From positions 62,001 to 126,000 of the forward strand of contig NZ_JNYD01000002.1 of NCBI RefSeq assembly GCF_000717175.1: DNA of 64,000 nt. The letters are read 5' to 3'. Shown here in pieces: positions 24,156 through 32,928 of the stretch. How positions within the stretch are numbered: position 1 is the stretch's first letter; each line of letters starts with the position of its first letter. The notes under the pieces are model-generated. The model saw only the letters and a list, made by a program, of their open reading frames with translations, made no database searches and was not told the DNA's origin. Source of the stretch: Pseudonocardia autotrophica (GTDB taxonomy: Bacteria; Actinomycetota; Actinomycetes; Mycobacteriales; Pseudonocardiaceae). The translations under genes and the position numbers were made by a program.

Positions 24156-24596
24156 TCAGCTCCCGTACTGGCGGGCGAGCCAGCCGCCGGGGGCCGCACC
24201 GGTGACGACGATCGACCGGTCGCTGATCAGCCAGCGTCCGTCGGGTCGGCGCACGAAGTGGTCCTCCCAGCGGCCCCAGTGGTCGGGTGCGGCCTCGTCG
24301 GTGATCGCGATGTACATGGTCCGGACGTCGGCCTCGTCCGCGCCGACGAACTCGATGTCCATCGTGGTGGCGTGGTGCTGGATCATGGTCGGTTCGGAGC
24401 CCTTGACGACCTTCGCCATCTCGTGCGGGCCGACCTCGAGGCCGTCGGGGAAGCGGATCGTGGCGTCGTCGGTGTAGAGCACGGCCATCCCGGCGAAGTC
24501 CGCCTGCTCCTTCGCCATGGTGCAGTAGCGGTGCATCACCGCGGCGATCAACGCCCGGTCCTCGACGCGGGCCTCGCTCAGGCTGGTGTCGTTCAT
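24156..24596 (-). CDS. SnoaL-like (NTF2-fold) protein
   Basis: 146 residues. The layout is a helix pair (E-D-R-A-L-I-A-A-V-M-H-R-Y-C), then F-A-G-M-A-V-L-Y-T-D-D-A-T-I-R-F and a C-terminal sheet (W-G-R-W-E-D-H-F-V-R-R-P-D-G-R-W-L-I-S-D-R), typical of SnoaL_4-type cyclases/hydratases and of small subunits of ring-hydroxylating enzymes. Overlaps the hydrolase gene stop by 4 nt. Could be a dehydratase or isomerase of the pathway. Confidence 0.78.
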   Translation of the reverse strand: MNDTSLSEARVEDRALIAAVMHRYCTMAKEQADFAGMAVLYTDDATIRFPDGLEVGPHEMAKVVKGSEPTMIQHHATTMDIEFVGADEADVRTMYIAITDEAAPDHWGRWEDHFVRRPDGRWLISDRSIVVTGAAPGGWLARQYGS

Positions 24597-25381
24597 GACC
24601 CGTCTCCTTGCTTCGTCGCGGTCTGAAGGTGGCTGCGCAGGAACGCCGCCGTGATGGCGATCGTCGACAGCTCGTCGAAGGCCGGGTCCTCGTGGCCCGC
24701 GCCGCCGAGGACCATCAGGGTGCTTCGGGCGCCTGCCCGCGTCAGCTCCTCGTGGAGCCGCCTGCTCTCGCCGATGTCGACGATCCGGTCGCGGTCCCCG
24801 TGCGCGATGAGGAACGGCGGTGCCGCGGCGTGCACGTGGCTGACCGGGCTCGCCTCGCGGACCAGGTCCGGCACGGCGGCCAGGTCGTCGACGCCGAGCA
24901 GCGCGTGCGCCGGGCTTGTCGGCGGGAGCAGGGCCTGCTCCAGCGGGCTGCGGGAGTAGCAGGCCGCGATGTCGCTGAACCCGAACCAGGACACCACGGC
25001 CTGCACGTCAGCCGGGCCGGACAGGCCGACAAGGGCGGCGAGCACCGCGCCCGCCGAGGCGCCGCAGAGCCCCACCGCGTCGGTGCCCGCCCCGAGCTCG
25101 TCGAGATGCCCGCGAACCCACGCGAGCGCCGCGCGCACGTCGTCGATCTGGTCGGGGAACCGTGCCGCGGGGGCGAGCCGGTAGTCCGGCGCCACGACGG
25201 TGATGCCGTGCCCGGCCAGTGCCCGCATCCGTTCCCGGTGCATCGTGCGATCACCCGCCACGAACCCGCCGCCGTGCAGGTGGACGACGGTGCCGCAGCT
25301 GCGCGCCGGTGCCGGGTACACGTCCAGCCGCAGACCGGGCGCGAACTCGTGGGTACGCACCGCTTCCACGGGGTCACTCAC
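24593..25381 (-). CDS. Alpha/beta hydrolase (HSL-type)
   Basis: 262 residues. The oxyanion motif H-G-G-G-F, nucleophile elbow G-A-S-A-G, aspartate in H-G-D-R-D-R-I-V and terminal histidine in G-A-G-H-E-D give a full hormone-sensitive-lipase-type triad. Known relatives are carboxylesterases or lactonases. It overlaps the monooxygenase stop by 4 nt, so an ester or lactone made by that enzyme is a plausible substrate. Confidence 0.85.
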   Translation of the reverse strand: MSDPVEAVRTHEFAPGLRLDVYPAPARSCGTVVHLHGGGFVAGDRTMHRERMRALAGHGITVVAPDYRLAPAARFPDQIDDVRAALAWVRGHLDELGAGTDAVGLCGASAGAVLAALVGLSGPADVQAVVSWFGFSDIAACYSRSPLEQALLPPTSPAHALLGVDDLAAVPDLVREASPVSHVHAAAPPFLIAHGDRDRIVDIGESRRLHEELTRAGARSTLMVLGGAGHEDPAFDELSTIAITAAFLRSHLQTATKQGDGS

Positions 25382-26922
25382 GCGGGCACCGGGGCCGGGG
25401 CGGGGATCTGGGCGAGCAGATCGTCGACCAGGGCCAGCGAGTCGTCCGCGCCCGCGGCCAGGCCGAACAGGTACACGTCGGGCCGGGAGAGCAGGGTGGT
25501 GGCGCCGTGCTCGGCGAGGTAGTCCCGGAGAATGCCCTCGACGTCCACGACCCCGCCGTCGCCGAGGTGGAGCACCTGCACGCCGAGCTGGGCGAGGCGG
25601 GCCAGGCGCGCGGCACCCAGGACGTCCTCGAGCGGCAGCGTGGAGATCAGCTGGAACCCGTAGCCGACGAGATCGTCCAGCAGCCCCTCCCGCTCACCGA
25701 TGCGGACCACGCCCTGGATCGCGACCTCGCCGGCCTGGTCCCCGTACTCGCCGTCCGCCGCGCGGTGCTGGACGCCGTTGCGCAGCGGCGGGATCGGGGG
25801 CGTGACGTCCCCGCCGGTGGCGGCCAGGTAGCCGTCCCGAGCCGCGGCCTCCTCGGGGGTGGCGGGATTGACCATCTTGTAGGCGGCCAGCGACCCCTCC
25901 ACGAAGAAGCGGGCGTGCGAGAGCCGCTCCGCCTCGTAGGTGTCGAGCAGCGCGTCCCGGGCGAGGCCGCGCAGCACGAGATCCAGCTTCCACGCCAGGT
26001 TGGCTGCGTCGCGCATCGCAGTGCAGGCGCCCTGCGCCATATAGGGGGTCATCGCGTGGGCGGAGTCGCCGCCGATGAACACGTTGCCCTTCCGCATCGC
26101 GCCGACGATCTGGCTGCGGAAGGTGTAGAGCTTTCGACGGGTCTGGCGGACACATTCGCGCGGGATGCCCACTCGCCGCTCCAGAAACTCCAGGCCGCGC
26201 TCCTCGGCGGCCTCGACCTCCTCGTCCTCACCCGGGAGCATCCGCACGTCCGACCGGACCCGGCCGGCCCCGTTGGGCCCCCAGAAGTACGGCTGGTCGA
26301 AGTCGAGATCGAAGTAGCACCTGTTCTCCAGGTCGTGGGGCAGGGGCTGGAGCACGTCGTAGTCCGTGAGGATCCAGCGGTCATGATGGCGGTGGATCAC
26401 CTCGACGTCGATCCCCACGGCGTCGCGCACGAAGCCGCTGGCGCCGTCCATGCCCACCACGTACCGGGCGGTCACCGTGTCGCCGGTGGACGTGGTGACG
26501 GCGTACCCCTCGCCCTCGGCGCGCAGGCCCACGACGCTCATACCCCACCGGACCTCGACGTTGGGCAGCGTCGCGATGCGCCGCTCCATCGCCGCCTCGA
26601 TGTTCGGCTGGTGCAGGGTCAGGTGCGACCAGTGACCGCCCCGCTTGTAGTCCCAGTCGAACCGGCCCTTCTGCTCGCCGTCGGAACCCCAGATCTCGAC
26701 GGTGCGCATCGGCAGCGACTCGGCGAGCGCCTCCGCGGGGTCCGCCGCGTGCTGCAGCAGCCGCGCGACCTCGCCGTCGAGGGTGCTCATCCGGGGGAGC
26801 CCGTAGGGCTCCGGGAACCTCTCGCACACGACGATGCGATGCCCGCGCTGCCCCAGTAGCGAGGCCAGCATCTCCCCGGCCGGGCCGAACCCGACGATGA
26901 CGACGTCGACGGTGTCACTCAT
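25378..26922 (-). CDS. FAD-dependent aromatic-ring monooxygenase (PHBH/MhpA type)
   Basis: 514 residues from the ATG at 26922, with GGAG 6 nt upstream. It has the Rossmann start V-I-V-G-F-G-P-A-G, the V-G-M-D-G-A-S-G-F-V-R motif, and the second FAD motif G-N-V-F-I-G-G-D-S-A-H-A-M-T-P-Y with G-A-C-T-A-M-R-D-A-A-N-L-A-W-K. A C-terminal thioredoxin-like domain (about 390-510) is typical of the phenol hydroxylase/MhpA branch. Predicted reaction: NAD(P)H- and O2-dependent hydroxylation of an aromatic or enolic substrate. First gene of the seven-gene operon ending at 20585, facing a GntR regulator with an operator-like palindrome between them. Confidence 0.88.
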   Translation of the reverse strand: MSDTVDVVIVGFGPAGEMLASLLGQRGHRIVVCERFPEPYGLPRMSTLDGEVARLLQHAADPAEALAESLPMRTVEIWGSDGEQKGRFDWDYKRGGHWSHLTLHQPNIEAAMERRIATLPNVEVRWGMSVVGLRAEGEGYAVTTSTGDTVTARYVVGMDGASGFVRDAVGIDVEVIHRHHDRWILTDYDVLQPLPHDLENRCYFDLDFDQPYFWGPNGAGRVRSDVRMLPGEDEEVEAAEERGLEFLERRVGIPRECVRQTRRKLYTFRSQIVGAMRKGNVFIGGDSAHAMTPYMAQGACTAMRDAANLAWKLDLVLRGLARDALLDTYEAERLSHARFFVEGSLAAYKMVNPATPEEAAARDGYLAATGGDVTPPIPPLRNGVQHRAADGEYGDQAGEVAIQGVVRIGEREGLLDDLVGYGFQLISTLPLEDVLGAARLARLAQLGVQVLHLGDGGVVDVEGILRDYLAEHGATTLLSRPDVYLFGLAAGADDSLALVDDLLAQIPAPAPVPA

Positions 26923-26954
26923 TCGTTGCTCCATTTCACGCGCCCTCGCGCTGA

Positions 26955-26992
26955 AACTCACGAATCCTTCGGGTGTTTAAGGGATCCTTCGG
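26955..26992. promoter_or_regulatory. Operator region between monooxygenase operon and gntR
   Basis: On the minus strand the stretch reads ACCCGAAGGATTCGTG, i.e. CGAA-GGA-TTCG, an inverted repeat. The plus strand also has the direct repeat ATCCTTCGG at 26964-26972 and 26984-26992 (20 bp apart). A near-identical palindrome lies upstream of the ferredoxin/P450 pair at about 30663-30676, so both units are probably controlled together. Confidence 0.5.
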
Positions 26993-27034
26993 CGCCTCGC
27001 GCCGGATGTCAAGTCCGCGTCGTAAAGTGGTCGG

Positions 27035-27748
27035 GTGTTTTCCGTGCCGCAGACGCGCGCCCAGTCGCTGGCCACCGAGATCGAGCGGTGGATCGTCGAG
27101 CGTGAGCTGGCCCCGGGCAGCCGTATCGCCACGATGGACGAGCTGCGCGAGCAGACCGGTCTCGGCCGCGCGACCATCAGCGAGGCGGCCCGGCTGCTCG
27201 CCGAGCGCGGCGCCGTCGACGTCAAGCTCGGCCGCAGCGGTGGGCTCTTCGTCGCGCAGCCTGCGGCGGTGGTCCGCCTGCGGCACACACTGCTGTCGGT
27301 GTCCCAGGACCCCGCGCGGGTCACGGACGCACTCGCGGTCCGGGACGCCCTCGAGGAGCTGATCGACGTCGACGCGGCTCTGCACCGCACTCGGCGGGAC
27401 GTCCGCGACCTCGAGGCGATCGTGGCGACGATGCGGACCCATGCCGCCAGCCGGGCCGACTTCCTGCAGGCCAACTGGGCCCTCCACCGGCGCATCGCCG
27501 AGATCACCCCGAACGAGATCGCCCGCAGCGTCTACCTGAGCACCATGGCTCAGGTCGAGGGCCTGCCCAGCAGGCCCGACGCCGACACCGCCGACGAGGA
27601 CGCGGCCTACCTGGGCAGGCGGGTGGACGTGCACGCCGAGCTCGTCGCGGCGATCGCCGCGGGCGACCCGGCGCGCACCTCGCGGGCCGTCGTCGCGCAC
27701 CGGGCGTTGACCTCGCCGAACGCCGCGCCCGTCGCACCGCCGGACTGA
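27035..27748 (+). CDS. GntR-family (FCD domain) regulator
   Basis: 237 residues, GTG start. The N-terminal winged helix includes L-A-P-G-S-R-I-A-T-M-D-E-L-R-E-Q-T-G-L-G-R-A-T-I-S-E-A-A-R-L-L, then a C-terminal all-helical FCD domain with N-W-A-L-H-R-R-I-A-E and H-A-E-L-V-A-A-I-A metal/ligand positions. It is divergent from the monooxygenase operon and so its likely regulator, with an acid or CoA-ester intermediate as probable effector (family knowledge). Confidence 0.85.
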   Translation: MFSVPQTRAQSLATEIERWIVERELAPGSRIATMDELREQTGLGRATISEAARLLAERGAVDVKLGRSGGLFVAQPAAVVRLRHTLLSVSQDPARVTDALAVRDALEELIDVDAALHRTRRDVRDLEAIVATMRTHAASRADFLQANWALHRRIAEITPNEIARSVYLSTMAQVEGLPSRPDADTADEDAAYLGRRVDVHAELVAAIAAGDPARTSRAVVAHRALTSPNAAPVAPPD

Positions 27749-27767
27749 GGGAGCGCGGCGCGCCTGG

Positions 27768-29000
27768 TCAGGCGGTCCCGCGGGTCGCGAGCTCGTGGTC
27801 CTTCAGGTCGAACCCGGCGGACCCGACCTCGGCCGGGACGGGCAGCACCCCGCCGGACAGCAGCCGGCGCGCGGCCATGTGGTCGCGCGGGCGGTTCACC
27901 GACTCGACGGCGACGAGCCGTCCCCGGCGGAAGCGGCAGACGGAGAAACCGTCGCCGTCCGGATCGCCCACGAGCACGCAGTCGTCGTCGGGGAAGCCGA
28001 GCCCGACGGTCTGCACCCGCAGCGCGAACTGGTGGGTCCAGAACCAGGGAACCTTGCCGTACGGCTCGCCGAGGCCGTGTGCGATCGACGACGCGACGTG
28101 GCGGGCCTGGTCGATCGCGTTCTGCACGCACTCGATGCGCCGTGGGGCGCCGAGCTCGCGGTCCGGGCGCGCCACGCAGTCCCCCACAGCGAAGATGTCG
28201 GGGACGGAGGTCCGCAGCCACGGATCGACCAGCACGCCGTCGTCGACGGCGAGACCGGCGGCCTCGGCGATGCCGCTGTTCGCCACGACCCCCACCGCGA
28301 TCACCACGAGGTCCGCCGGGAACTCCGAGCCGTCCGAGAGCACGACGCGTCTGACCTGTCCGGCGCGTCCGAGGAACCGCTGCACGCCGGTGCCCACGTG
28401 CAGGACGGTGCCCGCGGCCTCGTGGGCCCGCCGGACCGCGTCGGAGACCGGGGGCGCCACGGCCCGGGCCAGGAGCCGGGCCTGCGGCTCGACCACGGTG
28501 ACTGCGCGCCCGACGTCGGCGCAGGCCGCGGCGATCTCGAGGCCCAGGAACCCGCCGCCGACCACGACGACGTCCCGGGCCGCATCCAGTCGCGCCCGCA
28601 ACGCGGCGGCGTCGGTGAGCGACCCCAGCTGCGCGATCCCGTCCAGCTCGACGCCCGGCACCTGCAGCCGCCGCAGCGACGATCCGAGCGCCAGGACGAG
28701 GTGCGTGTAGTCGACCGCCCCGCCGTCGCGCAGCTCGACCCGGCGTCGGGCCGGGTGCAGCGCGGCAACGGCGGTGCCCAGGCGCAGGTCGATGTCCTGG
28801 TCGGCGAAGAACGACGCGCTGCGCAGCAGTTGCGGATCCCCGGCACCGGGTCCGAGGAACTCCTTCGACAGCTGCGGGCGGTGGTAGGGGAGGTGGTCCT
28901 GCCCGTCCAGCAGGACCACGGGACCGCGGTGCCCCTCCGCCCGCAACGACGCGGCGACCTGCACGCCGCCGTGCCCCGCGCCGATCACGACGACGGTCAC
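27768..29000 (-). CDS. FAD-dependent ferredoxin reductase for the P450 operon
   Basis: 410 residues; the GTG start overlaps the ferredoxin stop. Two Rossmann motifs are present: V-V-V-I-G-A-G-H-G-G-V-Q (FAD) and V-V-V-G-G-G-F-L-G-L-E-I-A (NADH), plus D-I-F-A-V-G-D-C-V near the C-terminus. This is the putidaredoxin/rhodocoxin reductase type. It should take electrons from NAD(P)H to the adjacent [2Fe-2S] ferredoxin. Gene order P450-ferredoxin-reductase gives a self-sufficient class I electron chain. Confidence 0.9.
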   Translation of the reverse strand: MTVVVIGAGHGGVQVAASLRAEGHRGPVVLLDGQDHLPYHRPQLSKEFLGPGAGDPQLLRSASFFADQDIDLRLGTAVAALHPARRRVELRDGGAVDYTHLVLALGSSLRRLQVPGVELDGIAQLGSLTDAAALRARLDAARDVVVVGGGFLGLEIAAACADVGRAVTVVEPQARLLARAVAPPVSDAVRRAHEAAGTVLHVGTGVQRFLGRAGQVRRVVLSDGSEFPADLVVIAVGVVANSGIAEAAGLAVDDGVLVDPWLRTSVPDIFAVGDCVARPDRELGAPRRIECVQNAIDQARHVASSIAHGLGEPYGKVPWFWTHQFALRVQTVGLGFPDDDCVLVGDPDGDGFSVCRFRRGRLVAVESVNRPRDHMAARRLLSGGVLPVPAEVGSAGFDLKDHELATRGTA

Positions 29001-29314
29001 AGCTGCGTCTCCGGGACGTCGAAGGTCATCCCGTCCCAGTTGTCGGCGATCTGCACCTGGCAGGACAGCCGGCTCGCCGGTGTCCGCGGTGCGGCCGTGG
29101 AATCGAGCATCTCGTCCTCGACTTCCGACACCGGCGGTAGCCGGTCGGTCGCGCCGGCGTATACGTGGCAGGTTGCGCACATGGCGTTCCCGCCGCACTC
29201 GGCGATGATGCCCGGCAGGTCCTCGGCCATTGCCACCTCCATGACGGAGAGGCCGGCCTTCCCCTCGAGGGTGCGACGCGTCCCGTCGGGCAGCACGAAG
29301 GTCAGGGTGGGCAT
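28997..29314 (-). CDS. [2Fe-2S] ferredoxin (putidaredoxin/rhodocoxin type)
   Basis: 105 residues from the ATG at 29314, the start that yields the standard MPTLTFVLPDG N-terminus. Cluster ligands: C-G-G-N-A-M-C-A-T-C-H and the distant C in R-L-S-C-Q-V-Q. This spacing (C-x5-C-x2-C plus a fourth C) is that of vertebrate-type ferredoxins that serve bacterial P450s. Tightly spaced with the P450 (6 nt) and overlapping the reductase. Confidence 0.9.
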   Translation of the reverse strand: MPTLTFVLPDGTRRTLEGKAGLSVMEVAMAEDLPGIIAECGGNAMCATCHVYAGATDRLPPVSEVEDEMLDSTAAPRTPASRLSCQVQIADNWDGMTFDVPETQL

Positions 29315-29319
29315 CGCGC

Positions 29320-30519
29320 TCAGGCCTCCCCACTGGTCACGTGGAGCTGCTGGGGCGAGCGGAAGAGCCACCCCTTCATCGCCCAGCCCGCCTCCGCCAG
29401 GTGCAGGGCGGGCGCCGCCGCGACGAGCTCTTCCAGCGCGATCCGGGCGAGCTCACGGCCGAACACGTTCCCGGCGCAGAAGTGCCGGCCTCCGCCGAAG
29501 GACAGATGGGTGGGGCCGGAGCGTCGGAGCTGGTAGCGACCCCCGTCGCTGAACCGGCGCTCATCGTGGTTCGCCGAGGCGACCATGCACCACACGACGG
29601 ACCCCGGCGGTAGCTCCTGGCCGTGGATCGTGACCGCACGGGTCGTCTCGCGGAAGACGCCACCGATCGGCGCGATCCAGCGGAGGCCCTCGGCGAGGGC
29701 CGTGGGAATCAGATCGGGGTCGGCGACGATCTCGCCGTAGGTGCCTTCCTGGAGGAGGCCCAGCAGGGTGGTGGCCGCAGCATGTCCCGGTTCCTGCATC
29801 CCGCCGGTGAGCTCGATCAGGAACGCGGAGTAGATGTCCTCACGCGACCGTGTCCGGCCGGGTGGCATGCCGGCGTGCAGCAGGTGCGACAGGCCCGAGC
29901 CGTCGGGATTGGTCTCGAGCCGGCTGAGGATCGGCTCGAGGGTGTCCTTGATCTCCGCGACGACCTCGTCGCTCTTACGGAAGGGATCCTCCTGGAAGGT
30001 GTAGTTGCCCGCTGCACCGATGATGGTGTGGAACCAGCGGCGCAGCGTCTCCGACGGCACGTCGCCGATGCCGAGCATGGCAGCGAGGCCCCTCGTGCTG
30101 ACCGGCTCCAGGTACTCCGCGACGACGTCGCAGGTGCCCGCGACGGGCAGCTGCGCCGCCTCCTGCGCGGCGATCGGACGGACCAGGTCCTCGATGTAGC
30201 CCGACACCGCGCCTCGCCGCAGCGGGGGATCGACGGACGCGCGGCGGTCACGGTGGACCTCGCCGTCGGCGATGAGGATGTTCTCCGGGCCGAAGGTCCG
30301 TTCGAGCACCGGCTGGACGCTCGGTGCGCGGCCGAGATCGGTGTCGGCGAGGAAGGCGCGCACCTCGTCGTAGGTCGTCAGCAGGTAGGCGTTCAACGCC
30401 GGGACGAACACGCACGGCGCCTCGGCCCGCATCCGGGCGTAGAGCGGATACGGATCGGCTTCGAGCGCGGCGATGTCGATGTCGTCGATCCAACGGATCC
30501 CCGATGCCGTGACGGCCAC
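29320..30519 (-). CDS. Cytochrome P450 with atypical I-helix
   Basis: 399 residues from the GTG at 30519, with GGAGGACGA upstream. The haem-binding loop F-G-G-G-R-H-F-C-A-G-N supplies the cysteine ligand, and E-G-L-R-W fits the E-x-x-R helix. The I-helix reads L-T-G-G-M-Q-E-P-G-H-A-A-A: the acid is kept but the usual threonine is proline. Since that threonine normally helps O2 protonation, the enzyme may use substrate-assisted activation. Redox partners follow in the same operon. Substrate unknown. Confidence 0.9.
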   Translation of the reverse strand: MAVTASGIRWIDDIDIAALEADPYPLYARMRAEAPCVFVPALNAYLLTTYDEVRAFLADTDLGRAPSVQPVLERTFGPENILIADGEVHRDRRASVDPPLRRGAVSGYIEDLVRPIAAQEAAQLPVAGTCDVVAEYLEPVSTRGLAAMLGIGDVPSETLRRWFHTIIGAAGNYTFQEDPFRKSDEVVAEIKDTLEPILSRLETNPDGSGLSHLLHAGMPPGRTRSREDIYSAFLIELTGGMQEPGHAAATTLLGLLQEGTYGEIVADPDLIPTALAEGLRWIAPIGGVFRETTRAVTIHGQELPPGSVVWCMVASANHDERRFSDGGRYQLRRSGPTHLSFGGGRHFCAGNVFGRELARIALEELVAAAPALHLAEAGWAMKGWLFRSPQQLHVTSGEA

Positions 30520-30539
30520 TCGTCCTCCTCGACAGTCAG

Positions 30540-30690
30540 TGCCTAAAATACCCGAATACTTTGCGTACTTCGGTGGATTCTGCTGGCGCCCGTCGGGGGT
30601 GTCAAGCGGCTCGAGTCCTCCTTGACACCGCTTGCCGCCCTCGACACCATGCCGTGATACAACCCGAAAGGTTCGTGTTATTTGAGTGGC
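30540..30690. promoter_or_regulatory. Divergent promoter between two P450 units with CGAA-N3-TTCG palindrome
   Basis: Near 30663-30676 the plus strand reads AACCCGAAAGGTTCGTGTT, a palindrome with arms AACxCGAA and TTCGxGTT around AGG. Near 30551-30572 there is a looser pair, CCGAATAC and GTACTTCGG. The first closely matches the sequence in front of the GntR gene at 27035 (shared ACCCGAA-x-G-x-TTCGTG). It is the likely operator controlling both P450 units. Confidence 0.5.
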
Positions 30691-30703
30691 TGAAGGAGCT
30701 GCC

Positions 30704-30892
30704 ATGAGATTGTCCGTGCACCGGGACCGCTGTGAGGGCTACGGCCTTTGCGTCGACGAGGCGTCGTCGCTGCTGCACCTCGACGACGACGGGGAGCTCG
30801 TCCTCGACGCCGAGGAGGTCGAACCGGAGTTGTCCGGTGTCGCCGAGGCCGCGGTCCGCGTGTGCCCGGTCGCCGCTCTGACGATGGACTGA
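30704..30892 (+). CDS. [3Fe-4S]-type P450 ferredoxin
   Basis: 62 residues; ATG at 30704 with AAGGAG upstream. Motifs C-E-G-Y-G-L-C and, near the end, V-C-P-V-A-A-L give the C-x5-C...C-P pattern of single-cluster actinobacterial ferredoxins that feed P450s. The gene is 35 nt upstream of a P450 and is surely its partner. No dedicated reductase follows; the reductase at 27768 could serve. Confidence 0.88.
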   Translation: MRLSVHRDRCEGYGLCVDEASSLLHLDDDGELVLDAEEVEPELSGVAEAAVRVCPVAALTMD

Positions 30893-30927
30893 CAGCCGCC
30901 GTCCATCCCTCGATCGGAGGCACAGCG

Positions 30928-32106
30928 ATGACGCTCACCCGCACCTCCCACTCGGAGGTCGACCTGTTCAGCGACGAGGTCCTCGTCGACCCCTATCCCG
31001 TCTACCGCGACCTGCGCGACCGGGGCGGCGCCGTCCGTCTGAGCGCCCTCGACGTCTGGGCGATCCCGCGCTACGCCGACGTCCGGCGGGCGCTCGCTGA
31101 CTGGGCGGGCTTCTCCTCCCGCGGGATCGCCCTCAACGAGCCGGTGAACCGGATGCTCGTCGGGTCGGTGCTGGCCAGCGATCCACCGTTTCACGACACC
31201 CTGCGGGCGGTGCTCTCTGCACGGCTCGGTCCGCGGGCCGTTCGGCCGCTGCAGGCCGAGATCGCCGGCCGGGCCGAACGGCTCGTCGACGAGCTGGTCG
31301 AGAGGGGCTCGTTCGACGCAGTCACCGACCTTGCTGTGGCCTTCCCCTTCTCGGTGGTGTTCGACCTCATCGGCATCCCGGACGACGCGCGTCCGAAGAT
31401 GCTCGGCTGGGCTGACGCGACCTTCACCGTCTTCGGCCCGCTGAACGAGCGCACCCTCGGGGGGCTGGACGCGATCGGGGAGATGTTCGGCTGGCTGGGC
31501 ACGCTGCAAGCCACGGACCTGAAGGAGGGCAGCATGGGGCGGGACATCTTCCGTGCCGCCGACGAGGGCCGCATCGGGCGCGAGTCGTGCATCCCGCTGC
31601 TGGCCGCCTACACCTCCGCCGGGCTCGACACCACCATCAACGCCATCGCGAACGCGGTCCACCTGCTCGGCACCCACCCGGACCAGTGGGACCTCGTCAC
31701 CGCGGACCCCGGCCTCGTGCCGAGCGCACTCAACGAGGTGCTCCGCTACGACGCCCCCGTCCAGGGCTTCGGGCGCACGGTCACCGGGGACATCGAGATC
31801 GACGGCGCCCCCGTTCGTTCCGGCTCCCAGGTCCTGTTGCTCTACGGGTCGGGCAACCGCGACGAGCGCCGCTACCCCGAGCCGGACCGGTTCGACGTGA
31901 CCAGAAACCCCGTCGACCACCTCGCCTTCGGCTACGGCACCCACGCCTGCGCCGGCCAAGCCCTCGCCCGCCTCGAGGCGCACGCGGTGCTCACGGCACT
32001 GGCCACGCGGGTCCGCCGGTTCCGGGTCGGCGAGCCCGTGCGCCACCTGAACAACGTCGTCCGCGGCCTGGAACGGCTCCCGGTCGACGGACTCGAGCTC
32101 CGTTGA
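30928..32106 (+). CDS. Cytochrome P450
   Basis: 392 residues; the ATG at 30928 has GGAGG 7 nt upstream. The I-helix A-Y-T-S-A-G-L-D-T-T has the normal acid-threonine pair, E-x-x-R appears as E-V-L-R-Y, and the haem loop is F-G-Y-G-T-H-A-C-A-G. A standard class I soluble P450 of 390-400 residues. It pairs with the ferredoxin just upstream and is divergent from the other P450 operon, so two different hydroxylations of the same or successive compounds are likely. Confidence 0.92.
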   Translation: MTLTRTSHSEVDLFSDEVLVDPYPVYRDLRDRGGAVRLSALDVWAIPRYADVRRALADWAGFSSRGIALNEPVNRMLVGSVLASDPPFHDTLRAVLSARLGPRAVRPLQAEIAGRAERLVDELVERGSFDAVTDLAVAFPFSVVFDLIGIPDDARPKMLGWADATFTVFGPLNERTLGGLDAIGEMFGWLGTLQATDLKEGSMGRDIFRAADEGRIGRESCIPLLAAYTSAGLDTTINAIANAVHLLGTHPDQWDLVTADPGLVPSALNEVLRYDAPVQGFGRTVTGDIEIDGAPVRSGSQVLLLYGSGNRDERRYPEPDRFDVTRNPVDHLAFGYGTHACAGQALARLEAHAVLTALATRVRRFRVGEPVRHLNNVVRGLERLPVDGLELR

Positions 32107-32399
32107 CTGGGGCACCGGACCTCTGGCCCGCCGGCTGGTTGGCGGCCACCAGGCGACCACCGGGGGACCGGCCAAGAGCCCGCCGTTGACCGGGCGCATC
32201 GCGGGGTCTGGCGGGGTGGCGCGGCGAACGCGGCAGCGTCGGCGAAGATACGAAATAAGGCGACCACTGGGACGGTGGTCGGCTCGTGGTGGGTGCCGAG
32301 TCCACCGACCAGCCCGGCTCGGCAGCCAAGACCGACTGCGGACGCTCGGTGGGTACAGCTGCACGAAGCCGTCAAGCGAGGCGGCAGGGATTCGGCGTC

Positions 32400-32791
32400 C
32401 GGCAAGCTGGTCGACGATGCGGTCTGGACCACGGCTGGCTCGTGGAACCCACCGTCTCCGCCGACGTGGACAACAAGTACACGATCACCGGGAAAAAACC
32501 TTCGGCCCGGTGCTGTCGGTGATTCCCGACAGCGAAGAGGACCAGGCCGTCGCGACCGCGAACGGCGGCGACCACGGGCTTGGCGGCTCGGTGTGGACCC
32601 GGGACGGGGAGCGGGGCGAGGCCGTGGCCTGCCGCGTCGCCACCGGCACGATCGGGATCAACGCCTGTGCCAACGACCCGACCGCGCCCTTCGGCGAGCT
32701 CGGGGTCAACGGAATCGGCCGGGAGCTGGGGCCGGAGGGCCTGCACAGTTACCAGAATGTCGAAGACGTCCACCTCGATCCGAGTTCGTGA
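32400..32791 (+). pseudogene. Aldehyde dehydrogenase, C-terminal remnant
   Basis: One frame reads D-H-G-W-L-V-E-P-T-V-S-A-D-V-D-N-K-Y-T-I. After a frameshift at an A6 run near 32495, another frame continues F-G-P-V-L-S-V-I-P, then G-G-S-V-W-T-R-D-G-E-R-G and G-I-G-R-E-L-G-P-E-G-L-H-S-Y-Q. These are consecutive blocks of the ALDH C-terminal third. The catalytic cysteine half is gone, so it is a truncated pseudogene. The preceding 290 bp hold nothing recognisable. Confidence 0.7.
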
Positions 32792-32928
32792 CCTGCTGAG
32801 GTTGGGCATGGTCCTCGCTGATGGGCGAGCTTGGTACGAGACCTTGGCGGCGACGGTCTCGACAAGGGTCGACCTTGCGTCATCACATCATCACTGTCGG
32901 CGATCGAGGGGATCGGTAGGATCGGCTC

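Noticed and set aside
26964..26992. The ATCCTTCGG direct repeat as a separate OmpR-type box
   Set aside because: Its 20-bp spacing is not one helical turn and its first copy is part of the CGAA-N3-TTCG palindrome, so it is treated as part of that operator region.
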